Shown piece after piece: positions 7,712-16,578 of a stretch of DNA of 64,000 bases. Each line of letters opens with the position of its first letter. The stretch's first letter is position 1. This DNA is from Paenibacillus sp. FSL H8-0048 (GTDB taxonomy: Bacteria; Bacillota; Bacilli; Paenibacillales; Paenibacillaceae). The notes beneath the pieces were generated by a model. That model worked only from the letters and a program-made list of their open reading frames with translations, had not been told where the DNA came from and ran no database searches. The DNA lies in the NCBI RefSeq assembly GCF_038002825.1, contig NZ_JBBODF010000001.1, positions 4,712,001-4,776,000 on the forward strand, given 5' to 3'. A program made the position numbers and the translations under genes.

Positions 7712-10273
7712 ATGATACCCTTCCGTAATGATCATGTAGGCAGCTTCCTGCGTCCTGCGAACTTAAGCCAGGCGCGTGAACAATATAAAGCAGGCGACAT
7801 CACATATGAAGCTTTAAGAGCGGTGGAAGATCAAGAGATTATCCGGATTATTGAACAGCAGAAGGAGAATGGTGTGTTCGCCGTGACGGATGGGGAATTC
7901 CGCAGAAGCTGGTGGCATTTTGATTTCCTGGGCGGTCTGGACGGCGTTGAACTGTATGAGGAAATCGACGGACCTAAGTTCCATAATATGCAGACCCGCA
8001 AGGGTGGCATCCGTGTGGTGGGTAAGGTTGATTTCTCGAATCATCCCTTTGTGGAGCATTTTGAATTCGTCAAGAAGCATGCAGGTGACGCCGTAGCGAA
8101 ACAAACCATTCCAAGTCCCAACATGCTGATCTACCGGCTGGAGCCGGGGGCCAATAGTTATAGCGACCGGGAGCAATTCCTTCAGGATACGATTGCAGCG
8201 TATCAAAAAGCCATTCAAGCCTTCTATGATGCTGGATGCCGGTACCTGCAACTGGATGATACCGCCTGGGCAGACCTGTTCTCAGAAGCGGGTCACGATA
8301 AGCTGCGGGCAAAGGGTCTGGAACCGGCGGAAGAGCTGTTAACGATGCAGCGCATGATTAACGAAACCTTGGCCCATAAACCGGCAGACCTAGTGGTAAC
8401 AATGCACATTTGCCGGGGGAACTATAAATCCAACTACTTCTCAACCGGCGGTTATGATTACGCTTCTGAGGTCATTTTTGGCGGCTTGGACGTAGATGGC
8501 TTATTCCTGGAATTTGACGATGAGCGTTCAGGCAGCTTCGAGCCCTTGAAATATGTGAACCGGCCGGATTTGAAAATCGTACTGGGTCTGCTCACCTCCA
8601 AAACTGGCGAACTGGAAGATAAAGAGCACATTAAAGCCCGGATTGCCGAAGCAGCAACCTATGTGCCCCTTGACCAGCTGTGCTTGAGCCCGCAATGCGG
8701 ATTCTCCTCTACAGAAGAAGGCAATATCCTAACGGAAGAACAGCAATGGCGTAAGCTTCGTTATGTGAAGGAGATTGCAGACGAAGTCTGGAAGGCTGAA
8801 CAAGATGCCGTTATCGTGGAAGCCTTCATTAACGGTCACCATGTGCCGTCCCTCTCGCAGTCAGTCAAAGAGAATCCGGCTAACCCGGCTGAAATCGTAG
8901 GCTATTTCCCTGTCACTACGAAGGAGCAAGCGGTGGAGGCGATTGAAGCGGCGGCGGAAGCTTTTACAACATGGAAGAAGACCTCTATTGAGGATCGTAT
9001 TACCCGGATGCGTAAGGCAATAGAGAAGATTAGAGCCGCTGAGAACGAAATTGTCCACCTGCTGTCCAGAGAGCATGGCAAGCCCCTGTATGATGCCCAT
9101 GGTGAGATTTATGTCTCGTTAATGTGGATGGAGTTCGCTTGCAATGAAGCTGCATCTGTTCTGCAGGAAGAGATCCAGGAGCATGACCATGGTACAACTA
9201 TCCTGTCCTATGATCCAATGGGGGTGGTGGCAGCGATCAGTCCATGGAATTATCCGATTGCGTTATCTACGATAAAAATCGCCCCAGCCTTACTTGCAGG
9301 TAATACGATTGTGCTGAAACCGAGTCCATTTGCACCGCTGGCGGCCGCGAAGGTGGCAGAGCTGATCGCGGGTGAGTTCCCGGCAGGTGTCATCAATGTC
9401 GTTCATGGGGCTGCCGATGTGGGCGTTGAACTAACCAGTAATCCTCTTATCGCCAAAATCGCCTTCACAGGCGGAACTGCAACCGCCAAGCACATCATCA
9501 AAGCGGCGGCGGATACGATTAAGGACATGACGCTGGAGCTGGGCGGCAATGATGCGGCGATCTTCCTGGATAGCTTCGATGTTCAGGATGAGCGGGCGAT
9601 GCGCCGGATTGTCATCTCCAACTTCCTGACTACAGGCCAGATTTGTATGATCGCCAAGCGTGTATATGTCCACCGCTCTATCTATGATGCTTTTGTTGAG
9701 AAATACATCGAGGCGGCCAACCGCTGGATTCGCATTGGTGATCCCTTCGATGCCCATACGACAGTAGGTCCGGTGAATAACCTGAAGCAGAAGAATTACG
9801 TGCAGGGTCTGATTGAGGATGCGCAGAAGCGCGGGGCCAAGGTCATTCCGCTCGGTCAGATTCTGGATCAGCAACAGTTTGAACAAGGGTACTACCTACA
9901 ACCAACGCTTGTTCTGAATTGCGATTATCAAGATCCGATTGTCGTGGAGGAGCAGTTCGGTCCTACCGTTCCGATTCTGCCATTCGACGATGTAGAGCAG
10001 GTGATTCGTCTGCATAATGAGAGCATCTATGGATTGACGAGCTCGGTGTGGGGACGGGAAGCGGACGCCATCTCCGTTGCACGTCAGCTCGAAGCGGGAA
10101 CAACCATGATCAATACCGCTGCGGTGCAGGGGCTCGATGTCCGGTTCCCGTTCGGCGGCTTCAAGCAGTCCGGCATCGGCCGTGAATATGGCGCTGAAGG
10201 CATACGCACATATACAGAGCAGCATGTAATCAATGTTCCGAAGGTGCTGGATCTTCCTTATATTCCAGAGTGA
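7712..10273 (+). CDS. Fusion: MetE-like (YxjG/YxjH-type) domain + aldehyde dehydrogenase
   Basis: One uninterrupted 853-codon frame with AAGGAG before the ATG. Residues 1 to about 365 match the short, C-terminal-type cobalamin-independent methionine synthase family (PFRNDHVGSFLRP start). The zinc ligands are in place: His232 and Cys234 (MHICRGN) and Cys329 (SPQCGFSS). From about residue 370 (AFINGHHVPS) a full NAD(P)-dependent aldehyde dehydrogenase follows, with SPWNYP, LELGGND (Glu609) and the catalytic Cys645 in GQICMIAKR, then the FGPTVPILPF and FGGFKQSGIGRE motifs. Both active sites look intact. The MetE family moves alkyl groups to or from thiols and includes epoxyalkane:coenzyme M transferase. 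A linked thiol-transfer and aldehyde-oxidation reaction is an inference; the substrate is unknown. It is transcribed alone and has its own terminator. Confidence 0.9.
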   Translation: MIPFRNDHVGSFLRPANLSQAREQYKAGDITYEALRAVEDQEIIRIIEQQKENGVFAVTDGEFRRSWWHFDFLGGLDGVELYEEIDGPKFHNMQTRKGGIRVVGKVDFSNHPFVEHFEFVKKHAGDAVAKQTIPSPNMLIYRLEPGANSYSDREQFLQDTIAAYQKAIQAFYDAGCRYLQLDDTAWADLFSEAGHDKLRAKGLEPAEELLTMQRMINETLAHKPADLVVTMHICRGNYKSNYFSTGGYDYASEVIFGGLDVDGLFLEFDDERSGSFEPLKYVNRPDLKIVLGLLTSKTGELEDKEHIKARIAEAATYVPLDQLCLSPQCGFSSTEEGNILTEEQQWRKLRYVKEIADEVWKAEQDAVIVEAFINGHHVPSLSQSVKENPANPAEIVGYFPVTTKEQAVEAIEAAAEAFTTWKKTSIEDRITRMRKAIEKIRAAENEIVHLLSREHGKPLYDAHGEIYVSLMWMEFACNEAASVLQEEIQEHDHGTTILSYDPMGVVAAISPWNYPIALSTIKIAPALLAGNTIVLKPSPFAPLAAAKVAELIAGEFPAGVINVVHGAADVGVELTSNPLIAKIAFTGGTATAKHIIKAAADTIKDMTLELGGNDAAIFLDSFDVQDERAMRRIVISNFLTTGQICMIAKRVYVHRSIYDAFVEKYIEAANRWIRIGDPFDAHTTVGPVNNLKQKNYVQGLIEDAQKRGAKVIPLGQILDQQQFEQGYYLQPTLVLNCDYQDPIVVEEQFGPTVPILPFDDVEQVIRLHNESIYGLTSSVWGREADAISVARQLEAGTTMINTAAVQGLDVRFPFGGFKQSGIGREYGAEGIRTYTEQHVINVPKVLDLPYIPE

Positions 10274-10289
10274 AAAAGAAAAGAATATC

Positions 10290-10346
10290 AACACCTTCAA
10301 GAGAATGAACTCTGTCGTAAGATAGAGAGATCCTTGGAGGTGTTTT
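10290..10346 (+). terminator. Rho-independent terminator of the fusion gene
   Basis: AACACCTTCAAG pairs with CTTGGAGGTGTT (one mismatch) around a loop of about 30 nt, followed by TTTTTT, starting 16 bp after the stop codon at 10273. Confidence 0.75.
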
Positions 10347-10496
10347 TTGCGTTGGCAACTAGAGTGAGTTACCCGGTAGAAATAAAGATGGAAGGCATTG
10401 AAATGAGAGGGTATCGAAAACGGGCAGTTTTGTGGGGAAACATGATATCATTAAGGATCGGGACTGCTCAAAATACGGGTTTAAGGAGATAAAATC

Positions 10497-11159
10497 ATGA
10501 AGAAAAAGATTGCTTGTTTACACGCCCACTATTCAAATATCCAGTATATTCAAAATGCTCTTACCTCTGATGAGTTGGAATTGGTTCATTTTGTGGATCC
10601 TGGTTTGATGAGTAGAATTACATCAGATAATAATTTCGATGAAGGACAAGCCAAAAATAAAGTCATCGAACAAATAGAATGGATATCACAAGCAAATGTT
10701 GAGGTTATTCTTATCACATGTACTAATTACATAGCTCTTCTTGAAGAAAACCGGCTTAATACATCTATTCCTATAATAAAAATCGATGAGCCTTTCTTTA
10801 GTTCTGTCTGCAATATTACAGAACCACAAGTTCTATTATTCACTAATCCAGCAACTGTCGAGGGGACAATGAGAAGGCTTAATGAATTTGCTTCTATACA
10901 GGATAAGCCAATTCATATTGAGGCACGTGTCATAGAGAATACATTTGAGCTAATCATGCAAGGTAAAAATGAGCAATACGTTGAAGAATTATCAAAGTAT
11001 CTAAAGGGGATACATGCCTCAGAAAAAAACAAGAAAATTTCTGTTGCTCAATTATCTATGGTGGAATCAGCCGTTAAAGTTGAGCAAGAGTTAAATGTGA
11101 AAATCGGGAATCCGTTGGATTCATTGATAATACATTTCGAGAGTTTGTTGCTCAACTAA
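10497..11159 (+). CDS. Asp/Glu racemase-like protein with degenerate second active-site half
   Basis: A 220-residue protein with the two-lobe layout of the aspartate/glutamate racemase superfamily. The first catalytic region is recognisable as VILITCTNYIALLE, with a Cys where the family has its proton-abstracting Cys. The second region, normally a Cys in a GCTHY-type motif, reads VAQLSMVES and has no Cys. It may therefore be a lyase, isomerase or regulatory homolog rather than a two-base racemase. AAGGAG precedes the ATG. The gene is AT-rich and isolated, which suggests acquisition. Confidence 0.6.
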   Translation: MKKKIACLHAHYSNIQYIQNALTSDELELVHFVDPGLMSRITSDNNFDEGQAKNKVIEQIEWISQANVEVILITCTNYIALLEENRLNTSIPIIKIDEPFFSSVCNITEPQVLLFTNPATVEGTMRRLNEFASIQDKPIHIEARVIENTFELIMQGKNEQYVEELSKYLKGIHASEKNKKISVAQLSMVESAVKVEQELNVKIGNPLDSLIIHFESLLLN

Positions 11160-11251
11160 CGGGGGCATTATGATCCAAAACTTGCAGGAGCTTTATTTAA
11201 AATATAGAATTTATATGTTTCACATGATGAATTTTCCTTCTATTTCTCGCT

Positions 11252-11288
11252 GAAACGGTACCGTCCTTTAAAAGGACGGTATCGTTTC
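11252..11288. repeat. Long perfect-stem hairpin between convergent genes
   Basis: GAAACGGTACCGTCCTTT faces AAAGGACGGTATCGTTTC with one mismatch and almost no loop, in the spacer between the racemase-like gene (+) and the AarF gene (-). A T-run is lacking on both strands. It may still stop transcription or be a protein site. Confidence 0.55.
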
Positions 11289-11338
11289 CACTTGTACAGT
11301 TTAGTTTCGTACGCAGCCTTAATGTTATCCACATTTCG

Positions 11339-13054
11339 TTATCCACGCGATTTTGATTTCGGCTTCTCCAATCGGCTACGTTCACGCATTGCGTTGATTT
11401 GCCTTGCATGTCTTTCATCCCGGCGGCCTTGTCTCGTCCGGAGCTGGCTGAGCATAACGAGCAGGCCCAAGGTGCCGAATACATAAGAGACGATGGGCTT
11501 CACTTCATTCCACAGGTTGACCCCGGCCAGAAGTAATACCGCGCCAATGATGGTGGCGATTAACCGCTGTGTATTTTTGTTCTGCGTCTCGATTAATTTT
11601 TGCTCGAGGGAGCTGGCCAGCTTAACCCTTAAGCCGCCGGTATCCATTTTATCGATGGCCGACATGAACTTCTTGGTCGTTGGAAGGATGTCTTTGAGCA
11701 TATTTTTGCCATCCTCTACAACCTTGGAGATGACACTTCCCCGCAGATCCCTCCGCACCACCTGTTCCACATAAGGCTTAACCGTCCCGACCAGATCAAG
11801 CTCAGGGTCCAGTCCGGTACAGAGCCCGTACACGGTGCCTATGGCTTTGCCCAGGAATGTGGTATTGGCAGGTAATTGAAAAGGCTGGGAGTAGAGGAAA
11901 TTGCGCAATTCCTCCACATTGTCGCCTGAGGTCACAAAACTCAGATCGAACGTATCCCCGTTGATTTGTTCGAATAATAAGGTAAGATTCCTGGAGAAGA
12001 CCTCCAGATCTACATTCCGTCTTAAAAATCTCAACTTGTTCAGGGCATCGATGGCGCCGTGGGCGTCTTTCAGATATACGGCCAGCAGAAGGGCAACCAT
12101 CTGGGTCTTCATATCCTTCGGAATCCGCCCGACCATTCCAAAATCGATCAAGGCGATGGTGCCGTCAGGCTGCACGAGCACATTGCCCGGGTGGGGGTCA
12201 GCGTGAAACAAGCCATTCAATAAAATCTGTTCCACGAACATTTCAATCAGCGACGTCGCAAGTCTTGTCCGGTCTACCCCCCAAGCCTCCAGCTTGGCGA
12301 AATCATTAATTTTGACACCTTCCATAAACTCCATGGTCAGCACCTGCGGGGTAGTACAGGACCAATGAATGTGCGGAATCACGACATCCTTCCGGTGGGC
12401 TAGCTGCTGCTTGAACTCTTCGGCATTGCGCCCTTCTTGCTGATAGTCGAGTTCTTCCATAATCGTGTCATGAAACTCATCATATACGGCATCAAGATCC
12501 ATGAAGTCTGTAATCATCTTCTGGCGCTTCAATAACGAAATTGCGACCTGAATGGATTTCCAATCAATCGCGATAATGTCTTCAACCCCGGGACGCATCA
12601 CCTTCACGGCGACTTGCTCACCTGTCCGTAAGGTTGCCCGGTGGACCTGTCCGAAGGAAGCCGCTGCAATAGGAGTCGTACTGAACTCAGCATACATCTT
12701 GCTGATGGATACCCCGAGTTCACGCTCTACCTTCTGCCGGATCTCGGAGAAATCTACGAATTCTACAGAATCCTGCAGCTTGGACAATTCTTCAATAACT
12801 TCCTTCGGCAGCATATCCACCTGCGCACTAACATGCTGCCCAAGCTTGATAATTAGCCCGCCCATGTCCATAGCGGTTGTCGTGAAGTATGCTGCCTGCT
12901 TGCGGTATAAGGCCTGTTGCTTGGCTGCAAAGCGCCGCCGTGACATCAAGTACTTCAGCTTGCCCAGCCACCAGAAATCCCAGGCGAACTTGAAAATCAT
13001 CCGCATGGTTCTTCTGAACCTTGCATCCTTCATTAATTTCAGGAATTCGCTCAT
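11339..13054 (-). CDS. ABC1/AarF (UbiB-type) atypical kinase
   Basis: A 571-residue member of the UbiB family, atypical protein-kinase-like ATPases that support quinone and other isoprenoid lipid metabolism. The KxGQ motif (LIIKLGQHVSAQ), the alanine-rich nucleotide loop (PIAAASFGQVHRA), the lysine strand (VAVKVMRPG), the catalytic HADPHPGNV and the DFG equivalent (LIDFGMVGR) are all present. Two hydrophobic helices near the C-terminus (ATIIGAVLLLAGVNLW and YVFGTLGLLVMLS) anchor it in the membrane, as usual for the family. A basic tail ends the protein. It is a single gene, reading away from the MFS gene's end. Confidence 0.93.
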   Translation of the reverse strand: MSEFLKLMKDARFRRTMRMIFKFAWDFWWLGKLKYLMSRRRFAAKQQALYRKQAAYFTTTAMDMGGLIIKLGQHVSAQVDMLPKEVIEELSKLQDSVEFVDFSEIRQKVERELGVSISKMYAEFSTTPIAAASFGQVHRATLRTGEQVAVKVMRPGVEDIIAIDWKSIQVAISLLKRQKMITDFMDLDAVYDEFHDTIMEELDYQQEGRNAEEFKQQLAHRKDVVIPHIHWSCTTPQVLTMEFMEGVKINDFAKLEAWGVDRTRLATSLIEMFVEQILLNGLFHADPHPGNVLVQPDGTIALIDFGMVGRIPKDMKTQMVALLLAVYLKDAHGAIDALNKLRFLRRNVDLEVFSRNLTLLFEQINGDTFDLSFVTSGDNVEELRNFLYSQPFQLPANTTFLGKAIGTVYGLCTGLDPELDLVGTVKPYVEQVVRRDLRGSVISKVVEDGKNMLKDILPTTKKFMSAIDKMDTGGLRVKLASSLEQKLIETQNKNTQRLIATIIGAVLLLAGVNLWNEVKPIVSYVFGTLGLLVMLSQLRTRQGRRDERHARQINAMRERSRLEKPKSKSRG

Positions 13055-13188
13055 TCTTGCTCATCTGCCCTTCTAATCATCCATCTGCCTAATTGTATGA
13101 TATTTCATACCAGACAGATATACAATTACAGGCTTGGTCGGCTAGGTGTTTGGGCAGCGGCCCGGTGGACGTAACACCGTTGTATCCA

Positions 13189-14409
13189 TCATTTTACGCG
13201 GCGGGTCAACGCCCAGAAGATCATAGCCACAGCACTAAACGTTGCACCGAGCAGGCACACTCCATTCCAGCCCCAGTAAGCATACATACTGGTAGATGCG
13301 ATTGATCCGGTGGCGCTACCAATGGAATAGAAGACCATGTAACCGGCAGTAATTCGGCTGCGGGCTTCCGGGCGCAGATTAAGGATCATGCTCTGGTTGG
13401 TGACGTGTACGGCTTGCACGGCCAGGTCAAGAAGGATAATCCCGATGACTAACGCGAGCAGCGAATGAGGAGTATAACTGATCGGCAGCCAGGAGATGAG
13501 TAACAGAATCAATGCTACGCCGGTAGTCTTTTGCCCCAGCCCCTGATCGGCCAGACGGCCTGCCCGTGCTGCTGCTAATGCCCCGGTGACTCCGGCGAGT
13601 CCAAACGCTCCAATCGCAGTATGTGACAGGGACAGCGGAGGAGCGCTGAGAGGCAGCACCAGGGAAGTCCACAAGATACTGAAGGCGGCGAAAATCAGCA
13701 GGCATAGCACAGCACGGATTCGCAGCAGCCGTTCCTCTGCGAACAGCATGAACAGCGAACGGAGAAGCTGCGGGTAGGATAAGGATTCTCTCCGGGGCTC
13801 AGATTGCGGCAGCACCCTGAACAATACACCTGCCATGATTAACGTGAGTCCCGCCGAGACAAGGTAGACTGAACGCCAACCGGCCAGATCCGTTAACACG
13901 CCGGCGAACGTCCGCGCCAGCAGAATCCCAATGACAATTCCGCTGGTCACCACACCCACCGTTCGTCCGCGTTCAGCCGGGGCAGCCAGGGTGGCTGCGA
14001 ACGCAACAAGCGTCTGTGTCACTACCGCAAGCAGTCCGACCGTAGCAATGCCTATGAATAACACCATGCTGGTAGGGGAAGTACCCACGACAACCAATGC
14101 CAGCACGGAGACCAGCATCTGCCTGGTAATCAGCCAGCGCCGACCCAGCAGATCGCCCAGCGGCACCAGCAGCAGTAGTCCAATGGCGTAACAAATCTGA
14201 GTCACTGTAATCACGATGCCGACGGAAGAATGGGTAATCCCGAATTCACTAGAGATTGCGTCCAGCAGAGGCTGGGCGTAATAGATGTTGGCGACCGCCA
14301 GTCCGCAGGTTATGGCAAATAACATCGCAACCTTGCGGTTCATTAAAGATACAGGTATTGGTTCTGCTGCTAAGTCATTAAATTTCGGTTCTTTCACAAA
14401 ACCCGCCAA
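13189..14409 (-). CDS. MFS transporter (drug-efflux type, DHA1-like)
   Basis: A 12-helix major facilitator protein of about 406 residues. Motif A (LGDLLGRRWLI) follows helix 2, and helix 5 contains GIVIGILLARTFAGVLTD, as in antiporter-type drug exporters. The first ATG is at 14427, but the AAGGAGG ribosome binding site lies inside codons 2-4 of that frame. Translation therefore most likely begins at the TTG at 14409, 9 nt after it. A TTGACA/TATATT promoter and a palindromic operator lie upstream, shared with the divergent TetR gene. The substrate is unknown. Confidence 0.9.
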   Translation of the reverse strand: MAGFVKEPKFNDLAAEPIPVSLMNRKVAMLFAITCGLAVANIYYAQPLLDAISSEFGITHSSVGIVITVTQICYAIGLLLLVPLGDLLGRRWLITRQMLVSVLALVVVGTSPTSMVLFIGIATVGLLAVVTQTLVAFAATLAAPAERGRTVGVVTSGIVIGILLARTFAGVLTDLAGWRSVYLVSAGLTLIMAGVLFRVLPQSEPRRESLSYPQLLRSLFMLFAEERLLRIRAVLCLLIFAAFSILWTSLVLPLSAPPLSLSHTAIGAFGLAGVTGALAAARAGRLADQGLGQKTTGVALILLLISWLPISYTPHSLLALVIGIILLDLAVQAVHVTNQSMILNLRPEARSRITAGYMVFYSIGSATGSIASTSMYAYWGWNGVCLLGATFSAVAMIFWALTRRVK

Positions 14410-14424
14410 ACCTAACGCCTCCTT

Positions 14425-14454
14425 CATACCGATAATAATATACCGATAGGTATG
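14425..14454. promoter_or_regulatory. Putative TetR operator in the MFS leader
   Basis: CATACC (14425-14430) and GGTATG (14449-14454) flank an inner ATACC-GATA-GGTAT palindrome (14440-14453). It lies just downstream of the predicted MFS transcription start, where a bound repressor would block transcription. Confidence 0.6.
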
Positions 14455-14469
14455 TAATGATTCTTGCTA

Positions 14470-14499
14470 AATATAACGCTAAGGAAAATTAACTGTCAA
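14470..14499 (-). promoter_or_regulatory. Sigma-A promoter of the MFS gene
   Basis: On the minus strand TTGACA (14499-14494), an 18-bp spacer and TATATT (14475-14470). Confidence 0.6.
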
Positions 14500-14536
14500 T
14501 AGGGAACGGGGGTGGAAGATATATAGAAAGGTCTGA

Positions 14537-14565
14537 TTGACAGGAGAATCTTCGCCAAATACAAT
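14537..14565 (+). promoter_or_regulatory. Sigma-A promoter of the TetR gene
   Basis: TTGACA (14537-14542), a 17-bp spacer and TACAAT (14560-14565), about 37 bp before the start codon. Confidence 0.65.
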
Positions 14566-14601
14566 TGTAATATACCATTCGATATGAAATGAGGGAGTGC
14601 T

Positions 14602-15189
14602 ATGGCCCGGCCGCGCGAATTTGATCAGGATAAGGCGCTTGAGGAAGCGATGCATGTGTTTTGGGAAAAAGGGTTCGAAGCGGCCTCCTTAAGCGACCTA
14701 ACCGCAAGAATGGGCATTCAGCGTCCAAGCCTATACTCTGCCTTTGGAGATAAGAAAGGATTGTTTGAAGCTGCCTTGCGAAAATATACGAGCTCCCATG
14801 CAGCCTATGTCCGGGGCAGTCTGCACAAGCATTCTTCGGTGAAAGAGGCATTCCGTAGCTTTTTTGAAGATGTGGTGTCCAAAGAATATGAGAAAAGCCC
14901 GAGCACGGGGTGCTTCTGCATTAATTCAATGGTGGAGCTGGCTCCCCATGATGAAAAGTTTGAGATTCTGACCAGAGAACATCAGATGTACCTCTCGGTG
15001 ATCTTCCAGGAAACGATTGAACGGGGCATGCAGTCAGGGGAGCTTGATCCCGGGATTAACGCCAAGAATCTGGCGCAGACACTGGTCATTTCGTTAATAG
15101 GACTCACGGTGTTCCTGAAGTCCCGTCCGGACAGGGTAGTCACGGATAACTTTGTGAAACAGATCCTTACTTTAGTAGCTATAGCTTAA
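14602..15189 (+). CDS. TetR/AcrR family repressor (divergent to MFS)
   Basis: A 195-residue repressor. The N-terminal helix-turn-helix reads ALEEAMHVFWEKGFEAASLSDLTARMGIQRPSLYSAFGDKKGLFEAAL. The C-terminal ligand domain has a TGCFCINSMVELAPHD segment typical of the AcrR-like group with TetR_C_16/YcdC-like ligand domains. It starts 192 bp from the divergent MFS gene, with a palindrome in between, so it very probably represses that pump and releases it on ligand binding. Confidence 0.92.
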   Translation: MARPREFDQDKALEEAMHVFWEKGFEAASLSDLTARMGIQRPSLYSAFGDKKGLFEAALRKYTSSHAAYVRGSLHKHSSVKEAFRSFFEDVVSKEYEKSPSTGCFCINSMVELAPHDEKFEILTREHQMYLSVIFQETIERGMQSGELDPGINAKNLAQTLVISLIGLTVFLKSRPDRVVTDNFVKQILTLVAIA

Positions 15190-15204
15190 TCAAAAAGAGG
15201 GAAG

Positions 15205-15831
15205 GTGATTGCTATCTATATGGAATCAAGCAAAGAGAGGGAGCTCTCCTTCGATATCCGCAGAACAGTAATCTTAGGGGCTTATATCCGGGAGTGGAAG
15301 ATGCCGGAATACCGGATTATCTTAAGCAAGCCCGCTACAGCCGTCCATGTTGAGGTTTACTATTTTCCGGCTACGGACGAGACTATGGTGGCGAGGTTCG
15401 CAACAGTCGGGTTAGCCGCAACTCGCCGCCCGAATGGACAAGCTGTGGGTACAGAGTGGGTGATGGCTCTGGCCTCTGACTTAGGCGGGGAGGCTGTGGA
15501 CCGGATATTTACCTATCTCTGTGACCTTATCGCCCATCATATAGAGAGCGCAGGTGATTCGCGGATACCTAGAGTGATGGAGGAGAGTCCGCTTGCCCCG
15601 GCTAACTGGACAACCACTGCTTTTCTGCTGGATGAGCTGAGGGGGGAAAGTGAAGAGCTGGAGGAGATTCAGGTCGGGAGCGAGAGGGCCCAGATCCTAT
15701 GGGCGCTACCAGTCACGGCGCAGGAGGCTGAATTAATTTTAAATGAAGGCGTGGAGGCCTTTGATTCCTACATCGAAGAGATCGAGCATTCCATTATTGA
15801 TCCGCGGCGGCCGTTGGGAAATGTTCACTAA
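15205..15831 (+). CDS. Suppressor-of-fused (SUFU)-like domain protein, intact copy
   Basis: A 208-residue cytoplasmic protein. The central part (RFATVGLAATRRPNGQAVGTEWVMALASDLGGEAVDRIFTYLCDLIAHHIE) has the look of SUFU-domain proteins, which in bacteria are often immunity proteins of polymorphic toxin systems. A paralog lies at 18416. The GTG start is supported because the paralog's frame also begins at a GTG in the same place with a purine-rich site before it. It follows the TetR gene by 15 bp. No toxin is visible nearby, so an immunity role is only inferred. Confidence 0.7.
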   Translation: MIAIYMESSKERELSFDIRRTVILGAYIREWKMPEYRIILSKPATAVHVEVYYFPATDETMVARFATVGLAATRRPNGQAVGTEWVMALASDLGGEAVDRIFTYLCDLIAHHIESAGDSRIPRVMEESPLAPANWTTTAFLLDELRGESEELEEIQVGSERAQILWALPVTAQEAELILNEGVEAFDSYIEEIEHSIIDPRRPLGNVH

Positions 15832-15882
15832 CCATGCTAAACTAATGATATCTATCACCAAGGACAGGACGGAAGAGATGCA

Positions 15883-16449
15883 ATGGGAAGAAAACAGTCT
15901 TTTACAGAGACAGAGCTGCTGGACACAACCAAACAATTGGTGCTTGAGCATGGATATGACGGGTTTCATCTCAAGCTGCTTTCACAGCATCTGTCAGGGG
16001 CCAGAAGCACTATCTATCAGTATTATGCGAATAAGGAAGAGATTGTGGCGGCTTGTATGAAGCGCGTAATGGCAGCAGTAGTAGACAAGGCATTAGCCAT
16101 TGATGAGGCTGACCCGATGGATGCCCTTGAACAGCTGCTGCTCATTTACGTGGAGGAGTCTGCGTTACATCAGCTTCTGGGCAATGCGAATAAGATCAAT
16201 ACGGCCAATTCTTCAGCAGCGGCGAGAGATCTTGAATATATTGAGGCAGGACATCAGACACTCAAAATTCAACTATCCCGCTTATTCGAACGCGCCCAGC
16301 AGAATCAAGACCTGAGGCAGGATATCCCACTTCCTGTACTTATTGGTGTGTTCTTTAACCTGATTGATACGCCTAATATGCTGAATATCCCTACTCCCGC
16401 TTGGGGTAAGCTGCTGTTTCAAATGTGGATCGGAGGGGCCAAGAGCTGA
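15883..16449 (+). CDS. TetR/AcrR family repressor of the ABC exporter
   Basis: A 188-residue regulator with the N-terminal helix-turn-helix LLDTTKQLVLEHGYDGFHLKLLSQHLSGARSTIYQYYANKEEIVAACM and an all-helical ligand domain. It is followed by 129 bp holding two GACAC-GTGTC palindromes, one overlapping a promoter, and then an ABC permease and ATPase. The arrangement predicts repression of the exporter and release by its substrate. Confidence 0.92.
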   Translation: MGRKQSFTETELLDTTKQLVLEHGYDGFHLKLLSQHLSGARSTIYQYYANKEEIVAACMKRVMAAVVDKALAIDEADPMDALEQLLLIYVEESALHQLLGNANKINTANSSAAARDLEYIEAGHQTLKIQLSRLFERAQQNQDLRQDIPLPVLIGVFFNLIDTPNMLNIPTPAWGKLLFQMWIGGAKS

Positions 16450-16468
16450 CTGCCGCGTTGAATCCAAT

Positions 16469-16498
16469 TTGACACAAGTGTCGAATATGGTGTTTAAT
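16469..16498 (+). promoter_or_regulatory. Promoter with overlapping palindromic operator O1
   Basis: TTGACA (16469-16474), an 18-bp spacer and TTTAAT (16493-16498). The palindrome GACACAAGTGTC (16471-16482) covers the -35 end, the usual place for TetR repression. Confidence 0.65.
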
Positions 16499-16538
16499 TT
16501 AATGTGTCAGATGTCGGTTATATTGGCAGGTTAAAATT

Positions 16539-16550
16539 GACACATGTGTC
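16539..16550. promoter_or_regulatory. Palindromic operator O2
   Basis: GACACATGTGTC is a perfect 12-bp palindrome, a second copy of the GACAC-GTGTC site at 16471-16482, 68 bp further on and just before the permease ribosome binding site. A half-site ATGTGTCAG lies between them at 16502-16510. Confidence 0.65.
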
Positions 16551-16578
16551 GATAATATAAATAAGGAGTTGGAAGGGA

